A stretch of 64,000 bases of DNA, taken from Climacteris rufus. Taxonomy: Eukaryota > Chordata > Aves > Passeriformes > Climacteridae. The notes under the pieces are model-generated. The model saw only the letters and a list, made by a program, of their open reading frames with translations, was not told the origin of the DNA and did not search any database. The DNA is taken from assembly GCA_013398175.1 (NCBI GenBank), contig VZRZ01001924.1, positions 62,001 through 126,000 of the forward strand, written 5' to 3'. Shown piece by piece: positions 35,874 through 48,750 of this stretch (within the stretch, counting starts at the first letter, position 1; every line of letters starts with the position of its first letter). Both the position numbers and the translations under genes were made by a program.

Positions 35874-37979
35874 CTCTGGGACAACATGGCAACGAACCAC
35901 ATTTGATGTTCAAAGAGGAAAGAGCAGAGAATCTCTGTTAATCTTTTCTCCAGTCTGTGTAACCAGTGATAAACATGGAAAACGCTCTTCAGGCAGTAGC
36001 AAAGATCTCAAGAGGGCTTTCAAATCACTCTCCCAGACAGTGAACTCTGCACTTTAGCCAAGTTTCTTCTTCAGGTCGTCCAAGAAGTGACTAGCAACAT
36101 CATATGGCTCGGTTTCTGATAATCAGCTTCAGAAATTTCAGCTAGATCTAGACATTTTGTGCAATAAGCATTCAAGTATGAGAATAATATCTTGAATCTT
36201 ATAATTAAAAAAGAAGCTGTGAAAAAAAGAATCAGTAAGAATATGAAACCCTCTCTATAGCAGAACTGTAATAACAATATTTTCAGAAAGTTTTACTATT
36301 AGCAGTATATTCTATTCTAAATTAACAGTATCTAGATAATAAAAAATACTGATTTTGATGTTCCAAGCACTTGAATTATACAAAGTTAACCTTTCATTGT
36401 AAATGGGCAAATTAGAAGATGTAATAAAAATATATTATGGTCACTATATCCAATGCTATACTATCTTGATACATTCTTTTTAAAAATTACATCTCACCAT
36501 TGGATGGTATTTATTTACCATACAATGCCTCATATTTTCTGCTCCCATTTCAAGTCCTTGAGATGAAGAATTGGAATTGTCATACAGTTTCACCTGATTT
36601 GAAGACAGCTTTTTTTCCTGAAAAGTATGGAGCAGTTCAACCACATATTTTAAAAGAATAACTTGTATGTAAATGGAATCAAATTTCTCAGTGTAAGATT
36701 ACATTCAGGAACAAAAGGTAGTCTTTTCTTTTTCTTTGAAATACTCCCAGGACACTCCCAGATTTGCAATAGGTTTATTCCTGTAATACCTACAACAGCT
36801 GCCATTGATGTTTCTATTCAAAGTGATAGCGCCCATCAAGCTACCGTAGTAGGTCTCTTTTCAGGAAAAATAAATCCATTTAAAATCTTCTTAGGACTTT
36901 ATTCATATAGACAGACACCCGAAAATGTGCATATTTCAAGCGTGATTCCTCTAATTCTTCACAACTCTGGCATACACAATTGTATGCAAACATACATGCA
37001 AGTCTTCACAACTTTTCTAATGGCATCTTTATTGCACACTCAAATATGAAATTTTAGTTGTTGAAAGGAAAAATGCACATTTTCATTAAAACACTTCCTT
37101 TTGAATTGCATGTAATGAACAAGCTACACTGTTAGTTGTGACAGTATTTTTCAGAAATATTTGTTGTGCTCTTCAAAGCAGTACACAAGCATAAATCCAC
37201 TCTTGGCAGTATATTTTACTTAATTACAGGTACGTTTTATTAATGTTCAAATTAAGTGCTGTATGATTTGCTTTTCAAACCTTGGTATTCTGAAAAATTG
37301 TTTTGGTTAAGTCTAAAGAAAATCTCTCTAATACTACTTTGTAAACAGAGAAGCCCATAAAACAGTTGCTCACAGCTCAAAAGATGGCAAACAGAGAATG
37401 TTAAAGTCTCAAAAAAAATTTGGAAATTAAGAAATGGTTCGAATAATATTGCCTATTTTTAAAAAGTGAATTTGTTTGCAGTATGAATGACTATGAAATT
37501 ACACAAAATAATATTTATATTTTCTGAGGCTGAAAAAGATTTTTTTAACATTTTGTCTCTGTTTATTTTTCCTTCTTCCTCAAGAATGTTTGTGGGAAAA
37601 AAAAGTTACATTTGTGTGAATGTGAATTTAAATGCACAGTTTCCACTGTTCCTTAGAGTCACAAAAATGAACCATAAAAATGTTCTGAGATATCATCTTC
37701 CCTTCTCTTCTCCAGGTTAGAATAACCAGGATGCAGATCATAATGCACTATAGAGATGACAAGGTTTATGCTTTCACTTAAAAAAAAAATTACATCCAAT
37801 TTTTCATTAAAAGGAAATTGGCTGTTGAATCAAATAATGTTTTGTAAGCTCTATTCTTTAAAGAATTGTATGACACAACTGTTGGTGTTCATAAAGAATC
37901 TGAGAGTTTTATTTCTTCAGAATGTCCTGATGAAAAATTTGACACAAAAATGACTCCCAAAAATGGACAAACACAGGTC
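35874..37979. other. unique AT-rich sequence, no gene seen
   Basis: About 2.1 kb. The 128-codon frame at 36663-37049 has no recognised domain and is within chance length. Confidence 0.5.
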
Positions 37980-37985
37980 ATTCTT

Positions 37986-38666
37986 TGTTGAGGTGACCCA
38001 GCCCACCTTGGGGCTGAGTGACATCCAGTTGGTGGATTTCCCCGCCCAGGACTCCGACCCTGAGGGTGGATCCGAGGGCGAGACCAAGGTTTAAGGCTAC
38101 TCCCCACTGGGTGTCCCTCCTGCAGCATCTCCTCCCTCTGTTCCAGATGCTTCTGTCTTCCCTTAACCCCATTGGTTCAGTTCTTCATATTTAATAATGG
38201 AGTTCATTGGTTATGCATGAAGCTCTGGAAAGTCCCGTTCTGTTTGGATTGTAATTGGTTGGTTCAAATGTGTTCCTCCCCTACTCCTCTGTAACTGGTT
38301 CCCTGTCACCCCTTGTCATCTCCCTACTGGTTTGCTCCTTTGCTCCCCTCTCTCCCTTCCTTGGTTTAAAAGGTGTTGTCACCCCTTCCCCAACCGCCTT
38401 TTTTGCTTCCAAGCCTCCCTTCCAGCGAGATCTTCTGCTCCCTCGGGGGTTGAATAAAGCTGGGACTGCAGGCAAAGAGAAGGCCCTCTCTCGTCCTTTG
38501 CTCTTGCCCTTCTTGCCTCGCAACACCCTCACTGCTGCCAGCTCTCCTTGGAGCCTCCTGCAGACAGCACTGCGAGCTGCAGACAGGGGTTTGGTTTGTC
38601 CACTCTGCTGGGACACCGACCTTGTCACCTGCCCAGGCCACAGGGCAGCCAGTGGTCAGCACGACA
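37986..38666 (+). mobile_element. solo LTR, forward, with near-perfect target duplication
   Basis: A 681-bp GC-richer block from TGTTGAGGTGACC to GTCAGCACGACA. The flanks are ATTCTT (37980-37985) and ATTCTA (38667-38672), a 6-bp duplication with one change. It contains a TTTAAAAGG box (38365-38373), an AATAAA signal (38453-38458) preceded by CTCGGGGGTTG, and a T/C-rich U5. It also holds several ATTGGTT (inverted CCAAT) words near 38170-38260, as found in LTR U3 promoters. The ends TGTTG and CGACA form an imperfect inverted repeat and resemble those of the LTR at 25583. The 140-codon plus frame and the 98- and 115-codon minus frames are by-products. Confidence 0.82.
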
Positions 38667-38672
38667 ATTCTA

Positions 38673-41600
38673 TATAAAGATACATAAGATATATATAGAA
38701 AAAAAATCTTTCTATATATGAAAAAAACACTGTAAAAATATAATATACAACACTATACAAATATCACAATATTCTCATTGTTTACAGTATTATCAAGTAT
38801 TGGAATATGTAGAACATGCTTATGCCAATCACCTTAAAAATCAATCGCTGTTTCCAAATATGCTGTGAAACTGTCATGATATTTTATGTCAAAACCAAGG
38901 TTAGAAAAGCCAATTTTCTAAAAATAAAAATAAATTGTTAAATAGAGACTTTAAGGATAAAAGAATCAGTGGGTATTAACAAATCACTGAATATCACACA
39001 TTCCATGACAACCTTAGGTTAAATCATGGCACATACTTCTTTTGCAAGATTTAGGCTTTAGCTGTAACTTGTTAAATTGGTGTGGTCCTAACAGAAGTTA
39101 TAAACCTTAGATTCATCAACAGAAATAATGATAACAAGTGTGTCAACTGGTGCTACTTAAATGCTGTAAGCAGTGTTTGTTTAGGTTCAAAACTGATTTC
39201 CTGTTGTAGGAAAAACTTAATAGAGATAAAGTTAAACTATTCATAGAATTCTTTACTAAAACAAAGTGGATGAGGCTATTATTGTGGAAATTAAAAACAC
39301 AATAAAAATAATGGTAATTTATCCTAAAATGTAACCTCCTATGTTCCAATTGAAATCTGGAGAAAAAATTTTACTGATGATTACTATACAGAAATGACGT
39401 TAAATGATATTAATAAAAGAGATTATGAAGAAGTTTAGTAAGTCCCAATTCAAATAAACCTCTGACAAATATGAAATTTTATAGTAAGATTAAAAATAAT
39501 GGACACAGGAAAATATCATTTGCTTGGCAAAAAGGAAGATACTGACTCTCATACACTTATGATAGTTCTACCTCAAAAAAAAAATTAATTATTCAAAGAG
39601 GTCAGCTTTACTATTCATAAGGAAAACCCAGTTGATATAGCCTACTTAAGCATCCAAAAGTCATTTATGAGGCCTTTATTAAAGGTCGTTATGGAAACTG
39701 AGCATTTATTGAATGAGAACCAAGTTTGTGCATAGATTTATATGTGGTTATAGTGGAGAAATGTTACCATCAAAGTTGTGTATGCACCTGTTCCAGGATA
39801 TGTGCTGCTCTGCTCTGAATAAATTTGAAGTGTAAGTGTGGCAGAAGGTTGTATTTCCTGGAAAAAACATGTTCATAACCATAAGGAATGATTATGTAAA
39901 TATAGAGTAGTAACAATACATACCTTATTTGAATGGCTTAGTATACACTCATATTTGACCTAACACATCTTTTTTATTTTTTGATCAGATGAGCTTTTGA
40001 ATTGTCATTTTTATTCACAATGTCTGTCTTGGAATGCATGGAAAAGAAAGCACCAGGATTACACAACACGCAGCTGAAGAAATGAATTAATACCCATCTC
40101 CTGCAAGTGTCACAGTTACCGAGCTGCTGAGGGTCTGGGCATTATTGATAACAAATTCCTCCAGCTACCCAATTGAATTGTATTAAAACTTCTTTTATTG
40201 TGACCTTCCATGTCCTTTTATTTAACTACTTTTTTTTCATATCTCACTTAATTGTTCAGTGACCTATTACTCTCACACTTCTCACTGAATATTCCTGTCT
40301 ATTCTCCAGAGGATCAATTTTTTTTCCAGTATTTCTTTGCCTGAAAAATAACCCAAATCCCAGATTAAGAAGTACATGTATTGTAGAAACACATGCCGAA
40401 AAGCTCTAATTGCTTCCTCTATTTCCTGACAATACTGTACACCTGGAAGTGTGTAGGTAAAAAATGAGAATAGCAGAGCTAGTAAAAAGACCAATTACAG
40501 TTGTTGTAGCTGGCCACTCTTAAGGTCATAGTTCCAAGAATATCAGCATTGGACAATTTATAGATTTGCCTGCGGTCTTAATTTCTCTGTTTTACTCAAG
40601 CTTTATGAGAAAATACAATATAAATAAGACTTAACAGAGCATACCAGTAATCCACCTGGGTCTGGAAAAGTAATAAGTGCTAGCAATGTATTAGTCTCAC
40701 AGAGGAAGAAAAAAAAAAAAACAAAAAGGAGCATCTGTGAAGTTGAACCACTTATCCTGACATTTTGATTTTATGATATACATTCTTTAGCAATATTGCT
40801 TGATTGGACTTTGTCATGCATATGACGATTTTTGCTGCCTCAATTTATAACATTAAATAAAGGCTTAACTTTACAGCTTTAGTGGAGTTGTCATTGTTGC
40901 CTACAAATTCTGCTATGATCTATAAACTAGCTTTACAAACTGACTCCCTATGGATATGTCTGTGTTGAATCTCTTCTCGTTATTCAGCATCTTCGTATAT
41001 GGTGACTTAGTATATTAGGCGACTTTCAAGACAAAAAAAGGTGTTACTTCAGAGGCAGTGATTCAGAAATTGTGGAATTATTTTCTTGTCTATTCTTCTA
41101 ATATTATTTTAGGCCTTTTAACTATTGCAGTTAAGGTGTGTAAGTTTCCCAACAGCTTTTATTTTTATTTTGAGTAAACACTATGCCTAGTTTCTCAGAC
41201 AGAATCCAATACTATGAGTAGCCATCTCACCATTGACTCCTGCTCGAGAAATTCCTTATGAGATTGACTTTCCTTCAGTATACCTCAGGCTGAAATAATG
41301 TCTCATGAACAGGCTGGACTACAATTTCCAGTGAATTCTATGTCTTCAAATCTATTTTACTGTTCATTTGTTCTGCCAAGTTGGGTACCATGTCTGTACT
41401 CTGGAAAGTTGCTTTACTACTCTTCAATGTGGCAAGACCAAAGCATTCTGTCTGCATTTGGTGCTTCTTGCCATTCCCACCCAGAGCACTCCTAGGCTGT
41501 GTTTCTGCTGCTTATCTTGAAAGGATGCTGCATTGCTACCTCTGGTATTGTTCTTCCCTCTCACCTGCAACAGAAACCAAGCACTGCTCTGGCAGCACTG

Positions 41601-42077
41601 AGTTATTCTGCAACATCTGAAGGAATTAGTCACCTGAATCCTCAGTCAAGTCATTAGATACCTATCCAGCAAGCCAGCTGTATTCAGCAAAATTTAATTT
41701 AAGACTAATCAGATGTTTAAATTTTGATCTTTAAATGAGTTGAAATTCTTGCCTGTAATTGGACCTTAAAAGTTACTTTTATGTGCCCCTCAGCATTTTT
41801 AAATATTTATGAAAATCAGAAGAGTTAGGTCAGCATTTATCTAAATTGAGTAAAATTGAGACAGAATTACACAATTGCAATACATTTTTATCTTCCCAAA
41901 TTACCCTCCCAGGTGGTTACAAGTACAGAGATACTCAAACTGGTTCATTTAAAGTTTCAAATTAGGGTGCTCAACCTAAACTGAGAAATCCACTTTAGCA
42001 GGATGAACTATTCCCCTCTGAGCCCTGCTCTGCTGTGAAATCAGCATTTCAGAACCAAGAAGACTAGCCAGACAAAG
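38673..42077. other. unique AT-rich sequence, no gene seen
   Basis: About 3.4 kb. Only short frames (79 codons or fewer) and short A runs (for example 40709-40721). Confidence 0.5.
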
Positions 42078-42082
42078 AGACA

Positions 42083-42455
42083 TGCCGCGATTCTGGCCGA
42101 AGCTTTCGGCCCCTGCCACGGCAAATCTTCTCTTTGTTGAGTTCTCTTAAGAGACATTTGAGATAAGACACAGTAAAAATACTTCAGAGTTTCTTCCGTC
42201 TCAAAATGTTTATTAAGTGTTATCTATAACTCAGCAGCACAGAAAATGCTAAATCACTGATGTGAAGATAAAGAGGCATCACCTGCCTTGCAGGGTTGTC
42301 TCTTTTCCCTCCTTATCTAATGCCCAGCTTGCAGTCTGGAGGGTGGGGGCTGCAGTGGCCAGCTGTTTGTGAATGACCTGTTGTTAACAATTCATGGAGA
42401 GGTGATGCAGATGGTGATAGAATACCTTCCTCTGGTTACACCTTCATGTAACCCA
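42083..42455 (-). mobile_element. solo LTR with perfect 5-bp target duplication
   Basis: A 373-bp block starting TGCCGCGATTCTGG and ending TTCATGTAACCCA, flanked by AGACA on both sides (42078-42082 and 42456-42460). Read on the minus strand it begins TGGGTTACATGAAGG, carries AATAAA (plus-strand TTTATT at 42209-42214) followed by a CTTATCTC-type U5 word, and ends CGCGGCA. A 5-bp duplication fits ERVL-like or class I elements. I do not recognise the exact family. CpG-containing words such as CTTTCGGCC stand out from the CpG-poor surroundings. Confidence 0.75.
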
Positions 42456-42460
42456 AGACA

Positions 42461-43872
42461 CTACACTGAGAAATCTTCTCTATATCAACATTTGGGGGAC
42501 TTTGTGAGAAAATTTCAGAGCTGATTTAGAACTGCACAATATTCTTTCTGTCTTTGAACTTAAAAATTAATCTGACCTGGGTTTTTTCTTCAATGTTAGA
42601 TGAGCTTCTTCTGCAGTAATGTTTCCAGGAAGTAAACCTGAAGTTCCCCTAATAGTTCCTGATGACTTGGAATGTTAAACTACTGACTGCAAAGATACGC
42701 ACAAAGATGCTACAGATTAAATCAAATGGATTGTCAACCACTCTACCCAAAGTATTTTCTCAGTGCAGTGCCTCAAAAACAATTTCAAGCTCCAAAAAGA
42801 GATCTGACTTACATATTTCACAGACACAGCTGCAAATGTGTGCATTTTTACCTTATGTGAATGTACCAGAGAATATTAACATTAACATTTGCATTTAACT
42901 CATGCATATAATGGAGTAGAACCTATATTAATTATTCCCCAGCTAGGATGTCAATTATGACCCAGTTGGCATGGAATAGAATAGTTTTAAAAATTCTGAA
43001 ATAATCTTTTCTATCTTTCTTGAAATTTCAATGTTCCCCCTGAAAAGTTTAAGATATTATAATACATAGCAATATTTTCTATCATTACTTTCGAGGTCAG
43101 GACAATCTCTTTTTATATGCTTGCGTGTTGTTCGATACAGACAAGGTCTGGTTTCAGCTACAGTTGCTAGGCACTACTCTAATTACTCGTAATAGAATCA
43201 GGTAAAAGATAGGCATTTTGGAGGTTCTATAGGTTTCATTAATGGTATACATTAAATATTTATATGAGCTCCTTTCCATGTCCACATAGGTAACAACACT
43301 GTAAATTAGTACCATATGAGTCACCAGGTATTTTCAGTAATTGGTGTGATATAATATTCCAAATGCTGCCTGTGTTTCCAGGTGAATCTTTGTGCTGAAA
43401 TACACTTGTAATTTGCAAGGACTGTGCATGTGGAAGGCTTGGGACTTTCTGATGGGGAACAGCAATCCCTTCCACTGAACTGATGCATATTTAGGATGTT
43501 ACATTGTACTGACTTTCACCAGGACCTAGGATCTTCAGTCTTTCACCTTGAGAAGTAGCTGAGGACTTGGTGGAAATTAATCAAGTGTAATTGGGCTCCT
43601 GGACACATGTGAGCAGCTGTGCCCAAGTGTTTAAGTTACTCCTAAGGACAGATATTTAAGGGATTGCAAACATGAACAAATAAAATAAAACCACACTTAT
43701 TATTGTCTCCTTCACTTAAAATGTTATATATTAGCTTGAACCTCTTGTCCAGAAAGTAAAAAATCTGAGTTTAGTTGCTGTTTCAGTTTAAGGATATTCA
43801 GACCTCCTACCTAGCAGTTCAATTTTTGTTCTGAATTAGATATTGCATTAATTTAAAAAATCAGCCACTGGT
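42461..43872. other. unique sequence, no gene seen
   Basis: About 1.4 kb. The 78-codon frame at 42662-42898 has no recognised domain. Confidence 0.5.
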
Positions 43873-44167
43873 AAAAAAAAAAAAAAAAAAAAAACAAACA
43901 AACAAAAAAAAAAAAAACAAAACAAACAAAAGAAAAAAAAAAAAAAACCAAACAAACAAAAGAAAAACAAAACAAAACCACCCAAAACCACACAAAAAAC
44001 CCCAAACAAAACAAAACCAAGATAAAACCCAGAAAACAAAAACAGAAAAAAACCCAGGCATGCACACACAAAAAGCACACCAAAACAAAACAAAAAAAAA
44101 GCAAAATGAAAACAACCAAACAAAAGGAACCCAACACTACAAAAATCCTCCACCAACACAACATTCA
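43873..44167. repeat. A/C-only low-complexity tract (A-rich, AAAC-like)
   Basis: Nearly 300 bp built from A with scattered C and almost no T or G on the plus strand. It starts with a run of 22 A, then AAAC units that become increasingly C-rich (ACCCAAAACCACAC). It gives three overlapping Phe-rich reverse frames of 84-106 codons that are artefacts. It looks like an expanded and mutated poly-A tract. Confidence 0.9.
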
Positions 44168-47100
44168 CAGTCTTATCTTGGTGTCAGGAACCATATACAA
44201 GCACCCTTGTAGCTGAGATGAACACGACTACAAAGCTGTGACTTCTGGATGCCCCAGCTCTGGTGAGAGTGCCCTAACTGGATGGGGTATCATATCCCAT
44301 CCTGCATGCTGAACCTTTAACAGCAGCTCTCTAGTACTGGCTATGCAGTGACAGATATTTCCCTTTCTTTTGTAATTTGTTAGGAAGAATTGTTTTTTTG
44401 CTGTGAACTTTTAATAGCAATCACGTATTTTGGCAATGTTTTTTCAAGTGACCAAATTGAGTTTGATTTAGAGGTTTTAATTTAGATCTAGCCAGATTTA
44501 GATGAGTGCTCAGAAACCAGATTTTGAGGCCAGGCAGCCCTGCCAGTGTGTATGGAGAGCTGCAGGCACAGGGGGAACTCAGTTGCCAGAGAGCTTCCTG
44601 TGTCAGGGAGCTACTGAGGAAAGTTCCTGTAGATCATACTTTTCAGTGAAAAAGCCTGGAGCTGTTTTGCATTTCAACATAAGTCACTAAAATATTATTA
44701 CCAGAGTTCCTGTACCAGACTCAGAGGTGCTCTCTGAGTGAAAGGATAGCGCTTTTATATCTCCTCTGAAATGCACATACAATTGCCTTTATTCAATCTG
44801 ATGTATTTATGCTAGCACAGCATCTTTTTTCGTTCCTATTTACTTCCATATGATTTGTTAATTAACTTTTCTTTGGAACTTATGAAGAACATTCTCCGTA
44901 TCTGCTGAGTCTTTTAGTAAGAATGTTCTCTCTTCCTTTGCCAAAGTATACATAGCTTAACAAGATTGAAATAACCAATTCATAGTGTTAGCATGTGGTG
45001 GAATATTTGATGTGCTTGGTACACAATGCAAAAGGCAATAAAAAATTAAAGTTTGAAAGCTGACAGAAAATAAATAGCTTGTTTTGCTAGAAATTCTCAG
45101 CCTTGATAAAAAATATAATCTGCTTAAGACACCAAGAAATCAAGTTAGCTTTTTAATCTCATCTATCTAAATGTTTGCATTTCATATTTTTTTCTGTGTG
45201 ACATTGTTAGACAACATATTTAAAGTCAGCTGTAACATAAATATGCTGAAAGTCTTCTTAAATGTATTAAACCACTTGAGGTTATACTGTGAATGGCTGT
45301 TTTTCTGGATTTTGAAGCCATTCTGACTTTTAGATGCATAACGTGAATGGAAGTGTATACTAATTTACATGTAATTAGCACTGGCATTTTATAAGGCTGA
45401 TACAGTTTTATGCCTCTTTTGGTTGTCTGTTGTAAACAAACCTATAAAGAGAGCATTCTGACGTAGCACAGAACATATTGTACTCCTGGTTTTCACAAAA
45501 CACATATCTATTTTTTGAGAAGAATCTCCTGCCATCAAAGAACCATGAACAGAAACAGCCACTGCCTTGCTTCAGTTCTTTTGTGGCTTTCTACTTCTGT
45601 CATATGTTGCCCTCTATCCTTTCTGTCATTTAGACTTGGATGATATGAATACCAAATGCCAGTAAATACGAGCGGAAAACTTTCGCATTTATTCTGAAGT
45701 GGCTACAAAGGGTACTGAACAGTAGAGAATCAGACCGAGATTAAGCTTCTGTTTAACTTGCTATATAAATTCAAATGAAGTATAACTTTTTGAATTGAGA
45801 GTGAAAAGGACATTAAAATATACTTCAAAGAGGGAAAAAGTGAAGAAAAGTTAACTCTCAATTGGAATTTCTGTTATCTCAATTGGTCTTTCTCATTGTG
45901 AGTCACACCATGAGCATATGTATCTCAGAAGAGCCCTGCTGATTGCTATGGAGCTCTAAGATTTACATCAGCTTAGGATGTAACCCAGTATTTAAGTGTA
46001 TTATCTGCTTACAATCAGCCATGAATTATTTTACACAAACAAAGCCAAAGACATATTATTTTAGTTTCCTTCATAAAGCTCCTTTTGCTTGCCTAATAAC
46101 AGATGCCATGTATTTCCTCTGCCAAAATTGATGTTATATTGGCAATAGAGCAGGGAATCACACATTCAAATTTTATGTAAAAACATTACTTTAATTAACA
46201 TCTGGCCACTCCCAGAGACAAAATACAAGACAATATGGATCTCATGACAGACTCAGTATGGCAATCTCTATGTTTCTAAATACTTTGCTTAATTTTTTGT
46301 ATTTCACAAATATACTGAGGACTGCTGGCAATTAATTTTTGTGGATCAGGAAACTACAACTTGTCCAGTATAGCCAGTATTCAGCTAAAAGTTTTTTGAC
46401 TTCTTCTAGTTTTAGTGACTACCAGAATGAAACTTAAAGAACACAGTTCAGTGGAGAGAGATTAAACACTCAATACATGCAAGAGAGGAAAAATGAGGAT
46501 ACACAATTCTATCCGCTATGGAGATCAAATAAAAAACACCTGGTTTAGACAGGGAAAAAGAGTGTCTCTTGTGATTTCTTCCTTTACACCAGAAAAATGC
46601 TGAGGTCTGTGCTCAGGCACACTGACACCAGCCAATCTGGCTATTAGCACAACTGTTACAGTGAAATCATAAGCCTCTTGTGTTTCCTTCTTTTCCAGCC
46701 GTGAAAAGGTGAGGCTTGGCTCACGCTTATATCAAACACTACATTTAAATATTGTAGCTTACTTTCTCTCCAGGGAAATCACCCACCAGGGTCACCAGAC
46801 TAATCACAGCCCACTTTAAATCATTGGAAATGGGAAGAAAGTAGGCGTGAGAGAGGGAAAACAGACCAATATGTTGTTAGTGACATTTCTCAGCTTTGTA
46901 ACTCATTGTTCCCTGAGATGTCTGTGAGTTTCCTAGCATCTTAGAAAGAATGATTCCCTGTCCCCTGAGCTCCCATTTCCAAACAATTGAGCCAAGATTT
47001 TCTGAAGAAGTTCAGCAAATTCTCTTTCTCTTTATCCCTGCAGTTCATTTATTCTGCCTTTCTTTTCTTTCTTTTCTTCCATGTGGTGTCTCACTGTCTG

Positions 47101-48709
47101 ATCCATGAAAGACTCCCCTCCCACCTTTTGGCAGTGGGAGCATAGTAAATGAGTGACACTCTATCAATAATCATTCTGGCTGCTAGAAGATATTGCTTCT
47201 TTCTTCCCAGATGGCAGGAGTAGGAATATACTCAAACAATTTACATCTGACTTGCAGTTTGTATGAGATACTGCAAGAAATTAAACTAATCTAAGCTCAG
47301 TAAAAGCACTGTTCAACTGAGACATTTTCTTCCAGAATCTGCTATTTATACTGATCCCAGGTATTAAAACAGCATTGCTCCAAACTGCTCAGAATTGCTA
47401 AATGGTCTGAAAGGAAATAAACTTGCTAAAAACAGACATTGATTTCCATCATAACAACTGCAGTCAGAGTTTGACTTTTTCTTGTAAGCAATTACTAATT
47501 ATTGTCTTGATCTAGCAACACAAACTCTTGAGTTCAGTCTCTTTCAGTCACCCATAGAATTATCTGACTTAAACTGTATCATAGTCCTTGTCTCAGATCG
47601 CACCCATTCAGTATCATTCTGCTGCTGGGAGAACTTTCCAACAGCTACTCCTCCTTTGTAGGGTACAGCATCACAGTCTGTCTTGAGGCTGTGAATCAAC
47701 CTCTCATCGTCAAAACAGACAAGAGATCAGCCCACAAACCAAAGCAGAGGATTGTGCTGCTCTTTTGAATTATGAGCTTCCCAATAATTGTAGTTGGATT
47801 TAAACATATGATCCATTAAATACACATTCTTTAACCTAGAGTACCCTTTGATGTTTAACTGGAAGGGATTTTTGTGACTGAATTATGACATAATGCATAA
47901 AGGTAAGCTACAAAAATGAAAAATGGCATAAACTTAACAAAGAAAAGAATGTTGGAAATCTGAACCCACTGTGAGTCTGGATTCACTTCTGTTGTCATTT
48001 TGCTCTGTTTGCACAATCAGGCTAAGATAAAAGCAAAGTAGAATGTTCATCAGACTTAAAAGATTTGTTCCTCATTTAGAGAAGGAAAGATGCAAAAGGA
48101 GAGATTTTTCTCATGTGTAATCTCTATAGAGTTTTTATTTCTTTGAAGACAGCAACAAAATTCATACTATCAGTTTTCTCTAGAAGAATTGTAACACACT
48201 CCAATTTACTCTGCCTTTGAATTTGCCTTCTGGTACATTTCTGACCTGTCTGGAAACTAACTCTGTCCCAGACAATGCCTGTGTATTTGGGGTTTGTTTT
48301 GGATAGGCAATTCCAAGGTTTCTACAAAGTTTTGGAAGCGATTTTAGGTGTGTGGGTGTGAATCATGATTTGCCACTTAGCCTCATATTCAGAGAATGGT
48401 TAATGGCCTCTCATTTTGCAGAAAGATGTAGTCTTTCTGTCTTCAGGATCTGAGAAAAATCCAATTAATTAAGTATTTACTTATTCTCGGTCACCTGACT
48501 CATATTTCAGGAAATTCCTATCACAGGTCTTTTCCCCAAGGCAACATGATCTAGAAAGTTTATTCCAGATATCTGCCACACTTCAATGAACTTAAATCCC
48601 TTTACTGGTCTGTTACACCATCTGACTCCAAAACAGCTCACTCTGTATTTGCTGTTTGTAGGCAAGTCAGAGAAGTTCTGATTCCTGCTTCTTTGCATCT
48701 TCAGCTGCT
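44168..48709. other. unique AT-rich sequence, no gene seen
   Basis: About 4.5 kb. No frame over 63 codons and no recognised element. Confidence 0.5.
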
Positions 48710-48750
48710 GTCGCTACCTCGAGAGCATCCGGGTTAAGCGCCCTTATCCA
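48710..48750 (+). mobile_element. 41-bp 3' terminal remnant of a family A LTR
   Basis: GTCGCTACCTCGAGAGCATC and the following GGGTTAAGCGCC..TTA.CCA match the reverse complement of the left edges of the LTRs at 34443 and 10345, down to the terminal CA. Sequence upstream of 48710 does not match, so only the last 41 bp survive, in opposite orientation to the two full copies. Confidence 0.7.

Noticed and set aside
35610..35906. Cluster of overlapping 65-98 codon frames on both strands
   Set aside because: By-products of the GC-rich U3-like half of the family B LTR. No frame is preserved in copy 1.
36663..37049. 128-codon forward frame
   Set aside because: Length within chance expectation. No domain, no splice or promoter context.
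37430..37450. tRNA B-box-like word (GGTTCGAATAA)
   Set aside because: Lacks the required CC, and there is no cloverleaf.
38255..38677. 140-codon forward frame rich in Pro/Leu/Ser
   Set aside because: It spans the TATA-like box and polyadenylation signal of a solo LTR. LTRs of this kind do not encode proteins.
43100..44160. Processed pseudogene ending in the poly-A tract
   Set aside because: No open frame or recognisable coding remnant is found upstream of the A run.
43848..44168. Three overlapping Phe/Cys-rich reverse frames up to 106 codons
   Set aside because: They are the translation of the A/C low-complexity tract, not proteins.
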